NCBI RefSeq assembly: GCF_019510245.1
Contig: NZ_JAEKKT010000187.1
Location: 1-64,000 of the forward strand
Source of the DNA: Streptomyces sp.
Lineage (GTDB): Bacteria > Actinomycetota > Actinomycetes > Streptomycetales > Streptomycetaceae
DNA length: 64,000 nt
Direction: 5' to 3'
Shown here in pieces: positions 34,371 through 43,004 of the stretch. The first letter of the stretch is position 1, and every line of letters begins with the position of its first letter. Below the pieces are notes generated by a model. The model saw only the letters and a program-made list of their open reading frames with translations, did not search any database and was not told the DNA's origin. The position numbers and the translations under genes are program-made.

Positions 34371-35279
34371 TCAGGGCGCGAGGATGACCTTGCCCTGGTC
34401 GTGGTGGGCCTCGATCTCGGCGTGGGCCTGGGCGGCCTCGGCGAGGGGGAAGGTCCGCCATACCGGCACGTCGAGGTCGCCGCGGGCGACGAGATCGGCC
34501 AGCAGGGGCAGGGCCTGCGGGAACCGGTCGGCGGGGTCGAGTCCGGTGAAGCGCACCCCGTGCTCGGTGAAGGTCAGGTCGGCGATGGTGATGACCCGTT
34601 CGGCATCGCCGGTGAGGGCGATGGAGTCGGGGAGGACACCCGCACCGGCGGTGTCGAGGACGCGGTCCACCGTTCCCGGCGCGGCGTCGCGGACCCGCTG
34701 CGCCCAGCCTTCGCCGTAGCGGACCGGCGTAGCCCCGAGCTTGCCGACACGCTCGAAGTCGCGCTCGCCGGCGGTGCCGATGACGGTGAGGCCGCGGGCG
34801 ACGGCCAGCTGTACGGCGATGGCGCCGACGGCGCCGCCCGCGCCGTGGACGAGCAGGGTCTGCCCGGGCGAGAGGCGGAGGTGCTCCAGGGCCCGGTAGG
34901 CGGTCTCGCCGACCGTGATCATGGCCGCCGCGGTCTCGAACGACAGTTCCGCGGGCTTGGCGAACGCCTCGTCCAGCAGGACGTACTCGCTGTAGGCGCC
35001 GCCGTGCCTTGCGCCGAAGACCTCGTCACCGGGCGAGAACCCGGAGCCTTCGCCGGCCTCGTCGACCACCCCGGCGACGTCGTTGCCGGGGGTGAACGGG
35101 AACTCGAGCGGCATGATCGCGGCCAGTTCCCCGGAGCGCAGCCTGAGGTCGACGGGGTTGACGGCGATGGCGCGGACCTTGACGCGGACCTGGCCCGGAC
35201 CCGGCTGCGGGAGGGGGGCGTCGGACAAGGTCAGCACGTCGGGCGCGCCGTACTCGGAGAAGGTGATCGAAGTGGACAA
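34371..35279 (-). CDS. NADP-dependent quinone oxidoreductase (zinc-free MDR)
   Basis: A 302 aa medium-chain reductase of the quinone oxidoreductase/enoyl reductase type: YGAPDVLTLSDAPLPQPGPGQV, NPVDLRLRSG, FTPGNDVAGVVDEAG, LLVHGAGGAVGAIAVQLA (cofactor loop) and GKVILAP. Zinc ligands are absent. Start TTG 35279, with GAGGAG six bases upstream; no better ATG or GTG. The promoter region carries the shared TetR-like motif and its inverted partner. Confidence 0.92.
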   Translation of the reverse strand: MSTSITFSEYGAPDVLTLSDAPLPQPGPGQVRVKVRAIAVNPVDLRLRSGELAAIMPLEFPFTPGNDVAGVVDEAGEGSGFSPGDEVFGARHGGAYSEYVLLDEAFAKPAELSFETAAAMITVGETAYRALEHLRLSPGQTLLVHGAGGAVGAIAVQLAVARGLTVIGTAGERDFERVGKLGATPVRYGEGWAQRVRDAAPGTVDRVLDTAGAGVLPDSIALTGDAERVITIADLTFTEHGVRFTGLDPADRFPQALPLLADLVARGDLDVPVWRTFPLAEAAQAHAEIEAHHDQGKVILAP

Positions 35280-35323
35280 CAGAAACTCCTCAAACGAAGG
35301 GGATCCAACCCTCACACCAGAAT

Positions 35324-35373
35324 CATTCGTAGTGTGTGATTGACTCCGGTTTATCATACGATGCGGATGATTC
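35324..35373. promoter_or_regulatory. Putative TetR site, copy 2, with inverted partner
   Basis: CATTCGTAGTGTGTGAT (35324-35340) repeats the motif upstream of the TetR gene at 32013. A second half, ATCATACGATGCGGATGATT (35354-35373), matches its inverse at 15 of 20 positions. The pair covers the promoter zone of the oxidoreductase. Confidence 0.55.
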
Positions 35374-35480
35374 ACAAAGGGCTGAGGCGCTTTTCACACA
35401 GGGCTGCGGCAGATCACGGGGGCGCCAGGCACCGGTGGCCTTGAGCCCGCAGACGCCGCCGGAAGCAGGGAGTCAGCGCG

Positions 35481-35915
35481 TCAGCGGGTCAGTTGCAGCG
35501 TCCTGTGGGCCAGTTCGAGCGCTTGGTCCACACCCCGGTCGGCCAGGTAGGTGAGGTCCACGAAGACGTGATCGACATCGGTTGTGTCCCGTGTGCGGAG
35601 GATGAGTCAGCGACCGCCTCCACGCTTACCCCGGCCTTGGGATTGATCCGCAGGATCGCGTCGATGCCTGCCGGGTCATGGCTTTCTGCCGCGGCCATTC
35701 GGCAGACCTCTTCCAGGGGCCTGGACGGTGGCCGGGTCGAACTCGAACCCGGGATACGCCCTCGTAGCCCACGGTCGGGTTCACCGCGGCCAGGACGCGG
35801 TCATCGGCCACAGACTGTCGGCGCCGAGTTGCTCGGCCTGCCGAGCGAAGTGGGCCACCCGGTGCAGCTGTTGGGCCATCGCGCCGTACTGGGGAAGTGC
35901 AAAGCCAATGCGCAT
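35481..35915 (-). pseudogene. Luciferase-like (LLM, F420-type) oxidoreductase remnant
   Basis: ATG 35915 opens MRIGFALPQYGAMAQQLHRV...EQLGADSLW, the classic LLM start. One frame over: VADDRVLAAVNPTVGYEG. A third frame: AAESHDPAGIDAILRINPKAG. Back again: DVDHVFVDLTYLADRGVDQALELAHRTL to a stop at 35481. The pieces are in the right order, but about half of the usual 280-320 residues and the phases between them are lost. Confidence 0.7.
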
Positions 35916-36178
35916 GCATGCTCCTGTGTGGGGGTGTGGGGGGCCGCCGGATCCGTCAACCGGTGGGCCACTGGGAACTGGTGACACAGTCCGTCGCAGA
36001 GCTGCATCCTGATCCGGGCCTGACGCTCCAGTTCCACGCCATGGGACAGACCCCGCGGCTTGCGGTGGTCAGCGGCCGAGAACGGCCCTTGAAGTCAGTG
36101 ATCGCGGCAGACGTCCAAAGAAGAGCTGCTGGAAGGAAAGGAGAGGGGAAGCCGGACTCCTCGCAGCTCCCAGGGGGG

Positions 36179-37045
36179 TTACTGGTCCTCGATCCGCTCC
36201 TGCGTGCTGCCCCGCCGAGCATCCCGGTTCTGGGGTGCGGCGAGGCTGCCGAGGATGTCGAGCAGTTCGGCGCTGCGGGTGCCGGGCTCGGCGTGGAAGA
36301 CGACCATGTTGAGCCCGTCCGTGCCGTCCACGGAGAGCTTGGTCGACCGCAGGTCGAGTTCGCCGACCTGCGGGTGGGTCAGGTGGCTCACCCGGCCATG
36401 GCGGGGCCGCACCTCGTACCGGGCCCACAGGGTGCGGAAGCGTTCGCTGCGCAGGCACAGCTCGCCGACCAGGTCCCGTAGTCGCGGATCGTCCGCATTC
36501 GTTCCGGCCTCGGCGCGCAGCGCGGCCACCGCCTGCGACGTCAGGTCCTCCCAGTCGCGGCGCAGTTCGCGCTCGGCCGGGTCGAGGAAGAGGGCGCGCA
36601 GGAGATTGACGCCGGGCCGGAAGTTCGGGGTGAGCGCGGTGGCCAGGGCGTTGGCGGCCAGGCAGTCGTAGTAGCGGTTCTGGACATAGGCGGGGTTTCG
36701 GGGCCAGCCGTCGATGAGCTGGAGCAGGCTCGCCGGTACCTGTCGTGTGCGGTGTCCGCCTGCGGTGGGCCGCTCCTGGGCGAGCCCGACGAGGTGGGCG
36801 GTGGCGTCGGCGTCGAGCCGCAGGACGCGGGCGACGGCTTCCAGGACCTGCACGGAGGGGTTGCGGTCCCGGCCCTGCTCCAGGCGCAGGTAGTAGTCGG
36901 AGCTGATGCCGGCCAGCATCGCGACCTCCTCGCGGCGCAGGCCGGGCACTCGGCGCAGGCCGCCGCCGGGCAGGCCCACGTCCTCGGGCCGCACCAGCGC
37001 GCGGCGGGCGCGCAGGAACTCCCCGAGCGGGTTCGATCCGTCCAT
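36179..37045 (-). CDS. XRE-family regulator with MmyB-like ligand domain
   Basis: A 288 aa protein. The N-terminal HTH_31 domain has LGEFLRARRALVRPEDVGLP, GLRREEVAMLAGISSDYYLRLEQGRD and VLEAVARVLRLD. The C-terminal domain has the MmyB pattern (NRYYDCLAANALATALTP, FLDPAERELRRDWE, GVNLLRALF). Such genes are common beside a divergent oxidoreductase, as here (37208). Acts as a local repressor or activator; effector probably a lipid or similar small molecule. Confidence 0.92.
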   Translation of the reverse strand: MDGSNPLGEFLRARRALVRPEDVGLPGGGLRRVPGLRREEVAMLAGISSDYYLRLEQGRDRNPSVQVLEAVARVLRLDADATAHLVGLAQERPTAGGHRTRQVPASLLQLIDGWPRNPAYVQNRYYDCLAANALATALTPNFRPGVNLLRALFLDPAERELRRDWEDLTSQAVAALRAEAGTNADDPRLRDLVGELCLRSERFRTLWARYEVRPRHGRVSHLTHPQVGELDLRSTKLSVDGTDGLNMVVFHAEPGTRSAELLDILGSLAAPQNRDARRGSTQERIEDQ

Positions 37046-37207
37046 GGCCCCACCGTAAGACCGCCCGGCCGACGGTGCCTGTCCCTGTCACTCCCAGGAA
37101 CACCGGGGCCCTGCCACGCCGGGCGTGCGAGGCGCAAGGTGGAGACCGGGCCACCGGAACGACCTCGGCGGCCCGGACATCCTGAGCACCCTCTGGAGAG
37201 ATACGAC

Positions 37208-38074
37208 ATGTCCGCACAGCTGGCCGGCACCCTGACCCTGGCCGACGACCTGACCATCACCCGCGTCGGGTACGGCGCCATGCAGCTGACCGGGCCGAAC
37301 GTGTTCGGCCCCCCGAAGGACCGAGCCCGAGCTGTCGCGGTGCTGCGCGCGGTGGTCGACGCGGGCATCACCCACATCGACACCTCCGACTTCTACGGCC
37401 CCGTCGTCGTCAACGAGCTCATCCGGGAGGCTCTGCACCCGTATCCCCAGGGGCTGCACCTCGTCACCAAGGTCGGCGCCCGCCGCGCAGCCGACGGCAG
37501 CTTCATGCTCTCCCGGCACCCCGAGGACCTGAAAGCGCAGGTGTACGACAACCTGCGCAACCTCCGCCTGGAGGCCCTGGACGTCGTCAATCTGCGGCTG
37601 GGTGCCCCGGACGGCCGCCCGAACGACGACTCGCTGGCCGAGCAGTTCGGCGCACTGGCCGAGCTGCGCGAGCAGGGACTGATCCGGCACCTGGGGCTGA
37701 GCACCGTGAGCGCCGCGCAGCTCGACGAGGCCCTGGCCATCGCGCCCGTGGTGACCGTGCAGAACCTGTACAACCTGGCCAACCGGCAGGACGACGCCCT
37801 GGTGGAGCGCACGGCCGCCGAGAACATCGCCTTCGTGCCGTACTTCCCCCTCGGCGGCTTCTCGCCCCTGCAGTCCGAGACGCTGGCGAAGGTCGCCGCC
37901 CGACTGGAGACCTCGCCCCAGCAGGCGGCGCTGGCGTGGCTGCTGCGCCGGTCGCCGAACATCGCGCTCATCCCCGGCACGTCCTCGCTGGAGCACCTGC
38001 GGGACAACATCGCCGCCGCGAACCTGGTGCTGCCGGACGAGGCGGTCACCGACCTGGACGGAATCGCCGGCTGA
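37208..38074 (+). CDS. Aldo/keto reductase
   Basis: A 288 aa TIM-barrel reductase: VGYGAMQLTGPNVFGPPKD, THIDTSDFYGP (catalytic Asp and Tyr), HLVTKVGARR (Lys), LDVVNLRLG where His is usual, then LSTVSAAQLDEAL and IPGTSSLEHLRDN. ATG 37208 follows GGAGAGAT. The XRE gene diverges from it. The H position of the classical tetrad reads N (VVNLRL), as in some of this subfamily. Reduces aldehydes or ketones with NADPH; substrate unknown. Confidence 0.92.
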   Translation: MSAQLAGTLTLADDLTITRVGYGAMQLTGPNVFGPPKDRARAVAVLRAVVDAGITHIDTSDFYGPVVVNELIREALHPYPQGLHLVTKVGARRAADGSFMLSRHPEDLKAQVYDNLRNLRLEALDVVNLRLGAPDGRPNDDSLAEQFGALAELREQGLIRHLGLSTVSAAQLDEALAIAPVVTVQNLYNLANRQDDALVERTAAENIAFVPYFPLGGFSPLQSETLAKVAARLETSPQQAALAWLLRRSPNIALIPGTSSLEHLRDNIAAANLVLPDEAVTDLDGIAG

Positions 38075-38304
38075 CCGGCCACCCGATATACCCGGACACG
38101 CGAGTCGGTCGCAGGGACGGGCCACTGGCACGGATTCTCGACGCCAGCCGGATGCGGGCGGTTCTCCCGACACTGCGGGGAGGTGCCGAGCAGCTCTCCG
38201 CAGAGGATCCGGGGCGTGCGCGTCAGCGCGGCGCGCAGAAGAGCTCCGCGAACGGCTCGTCGATATCCGGGGCGAATTCATACCTAGTATCCGTGCCGCA
38301 TTGT

Positions 38305-38703
38305 TCAGTCGAACAGTGCAGAGACCTTGTTGCCGTCGTAAAAGCCGATGACTTCATCGATCCGGTCTTCGGTGACGTGCATCGCCCAGCAGTACTCCAT
38401 GCTGTAGTCGATGCCGTTCCTGCCGAGTCCGCCTATTCCCTGGAAGAAGACGACCGCCCGGTCGCCATCGACGATCAGTCGCTTCACACGGGCGCTGGGC
38501 CACGTGGTCAGCCGCTGGTCCAAGGCGCCGTAGCAGTTCCGGACGTAGTCGTCTTTTCCCTGGTACACGCGGGAGATCGGGGAAGAGCCGGTCACCGTCC
38601 AGGTCAAACTCTCCGACAGCGCGTCGAGCAGCGGCATGTAGTCACCGCTTTCCACCTGCTCGAACAGATCGGTCAGAAACTCCCTCGTCTTCTCGCTGCT
38701 CAA
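38305..38703 (-). CDS. SnoaL/NTF2-like protein
   Basis: A 132 aa protein: LTDLFEQVESGDYMPLLDAL, LTWTVTGSSPISRVYQGKDDYV, RAVVFFQGIG and ITEDRIDEVIGFYDG-like end (VTEDRIDEVIGFYDGNK). TTG 38703 is chosen because GGAGAGGG lies about nine bases before it; the longer frame to 38814 has no site. It diverges from the LysR gene and may be its target. Activity unknown. Confidence 0.8.
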   Translation of the reverse strand: MSSEKTREFLTDLFEQVESGDYMPLLDALSESLTWTVTGSSPISRVYQGKDDYVRNCYGALDQRLTTWPSARVKRLIVDGDRAVVFFQGIGGLGRNGIDYSMEYCWAMHVTEDRIDEVIGFYDGNKVSALFD

Positions 38704-38851
38704 CGCTTTCGCCCTCTCCGTGAACGAACCGCTCCCGGTGGAGCCCACTCGTGAATGCTGCCTTCGATTCACCAGTAAACGGCTTTGGAGTGCTGTCGGT
38801 CCAACACTCCTCATCGGATACGTGACAGCCTCAGGCTGTTACGGTGGGCAG

Positions 38852-39808
38852 GTGGACCTCGATCTTCGCCAGGTGCGCTACGTTGTCGCCCTCGCTGATG
38901 AACTCCATTTCGGCCGGGCCGCGGACAGGCTCGTCATCGCCCAGCAGACGCTCTCGGCCCAGATCCGCAGCCTGGAGAAGCGCCTCGGCGTCCCGCTGTT
39001 CGTCCGAGACCGCCGCCACGTCGCCCTGACGCCCGCAGGCGAGACTTTCGTCAAGCGCGGCCGGCGTCTCCTGACGGAGGCTGAGCGCCTGGTCGAGGAA
39101 GTCACCCACACCCACGCGCCACTGCGCATCGACGTGCCCAACGAGGGCCTGCCCTCCATCCCCCTGTTCCACTACCTGCGCACCCAGACCCACGACATGC
39201 CGTTCGAGGTGGCACTGAGCCACGGCCTGACCAAGACCCTGCCCCGTCTGCTCGCCGGTGACCTCGACCTCGCCTTCGGCCGCCCGCACGGCCTCGGCCG
39301 CCCCCTCGCGGCAGCGCTCGCCACGATGCCCGTCGGGCTGGAACCCATCGGCATCATCCTGCCGACCGGCCATCCCCTGGCCGACCGCGACCGTGTCCCC
39401 CTCGCCGCACTCGCCGAACACCAACTCCTGGTCCATACCTCCGACGAAACCGCCGAGTGGCGCGACTGGGTCGACCAGGCCGTCGCCGCCTTCGGCCTGC
39501 AGGTGGCCACCCGCGTGCGCGGGCACGGCCGCACCTCCGCCCAGGTCGCCGTCCAAGCCCTCGGCCACCCGGCCTTCAGCCTCATCGGCGCGCACCTGCC
39601 CGACGGCCTCACCGCAAGGCCGCTGACCGACCCGGTCCCGCTCTACCACTGGCACGCCGTCTGGAACACCGCCACCGCACCCCCAGCCCTCAAGCGAACC
39701 CTGAAGCTCATCCACACCTACGCCCGCACCCACCACTGGCACCGCCCCCCGGCCGCCGCCTGGTGGCTCCCACAGCCCGACTACGACACACTGCGGGCCA
39801 CCGGCTGA
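38852..39808 (+). CDS. LysR-family transcriptional regulator
   Basis: A 318 aa regulator. N-terminal HTH: LRQVRYVVALADELHFGRAADRLVIAQQTLSAQIRSLEKRLG in outline, with the LysR linker PLFVRDRRHVALTPAG. The effector domain has LLAGDLDLAFGRP and GIILPTGHPLADRDRV. GTG 38852 is chosen as the first codon of the conserved domain. The tail (residues about 285-318) is His/Trp-rich (THHWHRPPAAAWWLP), unusual. It diverges from the SnoaL-like gene at 38305. Confidence 0.92.
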   Translation: MDLDLRQVRYVVALADELHFGRAADRLVIAQQTLSAQIRSLEKRLGVPLFVRDRRHVALTPAGETFVKRGRRLLTEAERLVEEVTHTHAPLRIDVPNEGLPSIPLFHYLRTQTHDMPFEVALSHGLTKTLPRLLAGDLDLAFGRPHGLGRPLAAALATMPVGLEPIGIILPTGHPLADRDRVPLAALAEHQLLVHTSDETAEWRDWVDQAVAAFGLQVATRVRGHGRTSAQVAVQALGHPAFSLIGAHLPDGLTARPLTDPVPLYHWHAVWNTATAPPALKRTLKLIHTYARTHHWHRPPAAAWWLPQPDYDTLRATG

Positions 39809-40160
39809 GTCGAGGAGCGGAACGCGGGGCCGCCGAACAGGCCAGCCCAGCCGAGTCACCGAACCGGTACCGATCACCTGCCTACCGCCAAACCCTGGCC
39901 CGCTCCTTCTGAGCACGACGCGCTCTCGCATGCCGCCTTGCTCGGGCCGGGTGTCCGCGGCGACGGCGTCGCCCCTGTCGAAGCCCTGGCGGCGCAGACC
40001 GATCGTGCCGTCCTCGACCTGGTCGCGGAGCCGCACGATCGCGTCCCGGTCTGTGCCTGATCCGGTCAAGGGAAAGGCCCCTTCATGGCGTTGGCAGAAA
40101 GGGGCCGCATCCGAGCACCCGAAGACGGCGGTTCCACTTGTATGGGGGCCGCTGCCGGGG
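39809..40160. other. Gap between LysR and TetR genes
   Basis: 352 bases. It contains a hairpin GGCCCCTT (40076-40083) / AAGGGGCC (40099-40106), possibly a terminator for one of the converging genes. A - strand patch reading RDAIVRLRDQVEDGTIGLRR looks protein-like but has no start, stop or RBS context; perhaps a fossil. Confidence 0.45.
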
Positions 40161-40775
40161 TCAGCTTTCCGGCGCGTTCCACAGGTCCCGAAGCTCCGCC
40201 CATTGCGGTCCCGGCCCGTGCAGGGCGGTGGGCTGCCCGGGGTCCGGGGCGCGCAGCCCGGCGAGGACCAGGTCGAGGTAGCGCAGGTGCAGCGCGGTGG
40301 CGCGCTCGCTGGTGACGGGGATCTGAGGGGTGAGGTGTTCGAGCAGCAGCGGAATGTCGGCGGATTCGAGGGCGGCGCGCAACTGCCGCGCGGCAGCCTG
40401 CACCTCGTCGGTGGCCGGCAGTCGGCCGCCGACCAGAGGCAGGAGCGGACCACCCGTTCCCTGCTCGGCCAACGCGTCGCGGAAGAAGCGTACGAGGGCG
40501 GCCCAGGGATCGGACTCCTCGGCGACCGCCGTGCGCGCCTGCGTGACGAGTTGTTCCATTCCCGCGATCCGCATGCGCTGGGCCAGCAACTCCTTGCTGG
40601 GGTAGCGGCGGTAGAGACTGCCCATGCCGATGCCGGCGCGGCGCGCGATCTCGGAGACGGGAGCGTCCCAACCGCGCTCGGCGAAGACCTCACGCGCGGC
40701 CTGGAAGAGGCGGGCGTCGTTACGGTCCGCCTCGCGCTGCCGGCCGCGCGGCTTGCCTGTGTACGTGTCGCCCAT
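40161..40775 (-). CDS. TetR-family transcriptional regulator
   Basis: A 204 aa regulator with HTH DAPVSEIARRAGIGMGSLYRRYPSK and a TetR_C domain of the SbtR-like class (FFRDALAEQGTGG, LRAALESADIPLLLEHL). ATG 40775 lies 16 bases after the SDR stop, so it is the second gene of that operon and likely its repressor through the palindrome at 41594. Confidence 0.92.
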   Translation of the reverse strand: MGDTYTGKPRGRQREADRNDARLFQAAREVFAERGWDAPVSEIARRAGIGMGSLYRRYPSKELLAQRMRIAGMEQLVTQARTAVAEESDPWAALVRFFRDALAEQGTGGPLLPLVGGRLPATDEVQAAARQLRAALESADIPLLLEHLTPQIPVTSERATALHLRYLDLVLAGLRAPDPGQPTALHGPGPQWAELRDLWNAPES

Positions 40776-40791
40776 GGAGCGGCATTCTCCC

Positions 40792-41550
40792 TCAGGGACG
40801 TCCCACGCCGTGCCCGCCGTCGACGGTGACGACAGCCCCGGTGACGAACCCGGCGTCGCCGCCGGCGAGCATGGCAATCGCCCGGGCCACATCCTCCGGT
40901 TCCGCGACCCGCCCGAGCGGGGTGTGCTCGGCCAGACGCTGCTGGAACTCCGCCGGCTGTGCGGCGCTGCGCTCTGTGCGCACGAAGCCGGGCGCCACGA
41001 CGTTGACGTTGATGCCGAGCGGGCCGGCCTCGTAGGCGACGAACCGGGCGAAGGTGTTGAGCGCCGCCTTCGCGGTGCCGTGCGCGGCCATGCCCACCAT
41101 GGGCGGGCCGTCGGCCACCGAGCTGGAGACGTACACGATCCTGCCCCCGCCCTGGGCACCCATGATGGTCAATGCCTGCTGGGTGAGGGTGAAGGCGGAC
41201 GCGAGCTCGTTCGTCACCTTCGCGTGGAAGTCCTCCCAGGACAGGCTGGGGAGCGGGGTCGGGGTGAAGCGGGCGCCGGCGTTGCAGACCAGGACGTCCA
41301 GCCGCCCGTCGACCGTGGAACGCTTCAGCAGTTCGGCCGCCTGCCGGGGGTCGTGCACATCGGCCTGCACGGCGAAGGCTTCGCCGCCGTCGGCCTCGAT
41401 CTGCTTGACCACCTGGTCGGCGGCCTCGCGGTTCGAGAAGTAGTTGACGGCCACGCGGTATCCGCGGGCCGCCAGCTCACGCGAGGTGGCCGCACCGATA
41501 CCCCGGCTGCCACCGGTGACCAGTGCGGTCGGCTTGCTCGTCGTCTCCAT
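40792..41550 (-). CDS. SDR-family oxidoreductase with His in place of the catalytic Tyr
   Basis: A 252 aa FabG-like short-chain reductase: ALVTGGSRGIGAATSREL, VCNAGARF, VSSSVADG, then GMAAHGTAKAAL. The usual Y-x-x-x-K reads H157-G-T-A-K161, so the catalytic tyrosine is a histidine; Ser and Lys stay. C-terminal GFVTGAVVTVDGGHG is normal. ATG 41550. First gene of an operon with the TetR at 40161. Activity may be altered or lost. Confidence 0.9.
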   Translation of the reverse strand: METTSKPTALVTGGSRGIGAATSRELAARGYRVAVNYFSNREAADQVVKQIEADGGEAFAVQADVHDPRQAAELLKRSTVDGRLDVLVCNAGARFTPTPLPSLSWEDFHAKVTNELASAFTLTQQALTIMGAQGGGRIVYVSSSVADGPPMVGMAAHGTAKAALNTFARFVAYEAGPLGINVNVVAPGFVRTERSAAQPAEFQQRLAEHTPLGRVAEPEDVARAIAMLAGGDAGFVTGAVVTVDGGHGVGRP

Positions 41551-41593
41551 GTGCCCTCCGAGTCGGCAGAACGATGCGTCCTACACCCAACCT

Positions 41594-41614
41594 ATCGGAG
41601 CGGAGCGCTCCGAT
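41594..41614. promoter_or_regulatory. Palindromic operator upstream of the SDR-tetR operon
   Basis: ATCGGAGCG-GAG-CGCTCCGAT: perfect 9-base arms, 3-base spacer, 44 bases before the SDR start. A good candidate site for the TetR at 40161. Confidence 0.75.
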
Positions 41615-41714
41615 CAAAATGAAGGGCTGCACCAAGCAGGTGTGATGTGCGCCAGGGGAACGTCATGTAGGACCGCCCGTGTCCGAAGCGGTAGGTGGGG
41701 TGGGGAGCGGGCGT

Positions 41715-41865
41715 TCAGTAGGTAGGGCCGTAGGGGCTCCAGTGCCCGAGGAAGGGTTTCAGGTCGTCCGCTCTTGGGTTGGGAATGTCGGGCAGCCGGG
41801 GCGGTGCGTTCAATGGGTCGAGGTGCTCAACGATGGCCGCTGCCCACCTGATCCATTCCTCGGCT
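41715..41865 (-). pseudogene. C-terminal gene fragment of unknown family
   Basis: About 49 codons reading AEEWIRWAAAIVEHLDPLNAP then a Pro-rich tail ending LGHWSPYGPTY and TGA. It reads like a true protein end, but a TAA stands just before it and no start exists. The rest of the gap 41615-41956 shows nothing further. Confidence 0.45.
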
Positions 41866-41956
41866 TAGGTTCTGGCCTGGCCCGGTGGCATGGCCTCGAC
41901 GCGTGTGCGTACCGCGCTCACGTACGTACACCCAGGTCGACTGACCGACTGCCGAG

Positions 41957-42409
41957 ATGGCGACCGGCGGAGCCTCCGGCGGCAGCCTGACCGTGGGCGC
42001 CGGAGCCTCGTTCACCTTGGCGGGCAGCAAGGTCCGGTACAGCGAGACCGCGACGGCCATCGGGGACGACGCCAACACGATCCAGAATTTCATGCGGTCG
42101 ACCGGAGCCAACGGCCACGACGTGATTGTCCACGGCGACGAGGCGGGCAATTTCCGCGTCGACGGCCTCATCACTCACCCTGAGCAGATAGCCCAGCTCG
42201 TCCGGGAGAACCCGCACTACAGGGGAGGCCCCATTCAGATCGTCTCCTGCCACGCCGCCTGCGGCTCTGCGGAAGAGCTTGCGGAAGCCTTGGGTGTCAA
42301 GGTAACCGGCGTGAGCAAGCACCAGGTGGATCTCGACCCCACCACGGGCATCGTGCGCGAGTGGCCGGACGGCCCCCTGGGTGCACCGGTTCCGGTGGGT
42401 TCGCGGTGA
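41957..42409 (+). CDS. Orphan C-terminal domain of a polymorphic-toxin-like protein
   Basis: A 150 aa protein. After a Gly/Ser/Ala-rich start (ATGGASGGSLTVGAGASF) comes GHDVIVHGDEAGNFRVDGL, THPEQIAQLVRENPHYRGGP, IQIVSCHAACGSAEELAEAL and a final VTGVSKHQVDLDP. The HG-D...SCHA pattern recalls the CHAT/gingipain-like tail domains at the ends of RHS/WapA-type actinobacterial proteins, with His and Cys as possible catalytic pair. The large N-terminal carrier is missing and there is no good ribosome site, so it may be a detached cassette. The next gene looks like its immunity partner. Confidence 0.6.
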   Translation: MATGGASGGSLTVGAGASFTLAGSKVRYSETATAIGDDANTIQNFMRSTGANGHDVIVHGDEAGNFRVDGLITHPEQIAQLVRENPHYRGGPIQIVSCHAACGSAEELAEALGVKVTGVSKHQVDLDPTTGIVREWPDGPLGAPVPVGSR

Positions 42410-42440
42410 CACATAGGATGCAGACGGAAGGGATATCTCT

Positions 42441-42851
42441 ATGACGAACATCGCCCCCCTGGGGATATTCGGGAGGATTGCAAGCTAGTCCGCCTTCTCG
42501 GAGAACGCCGAGGAACTTCGGCAGCGAACGGGTGAGATTGCCGTCGGGGAGCGGGCACACATTGCCGGATATCTGCGCTCCGGTACTCCCGTCATCGCAC
42601 TGATGGGATTCTCGGAGGACATTCTGGGCAACAAGTTCTCCCGGTCCGGCGGCACCGCCATCATGAGCGACGGACGGTTCTTCTGGCGGCTCGATGCTGC
42701 CGACTACGTGGAGTACTACGGGATCGGGCTACCGGAGGAGTTCCTCTCTCACGGCGCGGCCCGGCAGTGGGTTCCGCCGGTCCTCACCCGTGAGGAAGTG
42801 GCCGCCGTCGACCGCCGTCTGATCGAGCTCGGACAGAACAACCAGGTCTGA
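42441..42851 (+). pseudogene. Immunity-type gene interrupted by TAG at codon 16
   Basis: ATG 42441 has a strong GGAAGGG upstream and reads MTNIAPLGIFGRIAS, then TAG (42486-42488), then the same frame continues SAFSENAEELRQRTGEIAVG, GYLRSGTPVIALMG, SDGRFFWRLDAADYVEYYGI and LPEEFLSHG to TGA. A CAG-to-TAG change would explain it. Short soluble proteins with a W-R-L-D-A-A-x-Y-V-x-x-Y-G-I segment often follow toxin genes in Streptomyces. An internal ATG at 42603 could still give the last 82 residues. Confidence 0.65.
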
Positions 42852-42870
42852 GTCACATCACGGACACACC

Positions 42871-42905
42871 ACGGCCGCAGCCCCCGCACAGTGGGCTGCG
42901 GCCGT
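42871..42905 (+). terminator. Hairpin after the immunity-type gene
   Basis: Perfect 13-base arms, ACGGCCGCAGCCC (42871-42883) and its complement (42893-42905), loop of nine, 20 bases past the stop. Confidence 0.8.
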
Positions 42906-43004
42906 TCTCGGTGTCGGTCTCAGAGGGCGACGCCGGTGAGGACCAAGACTCGCTCGCTCGTTCGTTCAAGACGGCGATCAATGGGCCTCCATCCCGATCA
43001 TCGT

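Noticed and set aside
38831..40693. 620-codon - strand frame across LysR and the following gap
   Set aside because: Composition of an antisense shadow; spans two real genes on opposite strands and has no domain.
42853..43004. Extension of the IS256 transposase frame to 42853
   Set aside because: After residue 150 the frame reads through the immunity gene terminator and has no transposase similarity.
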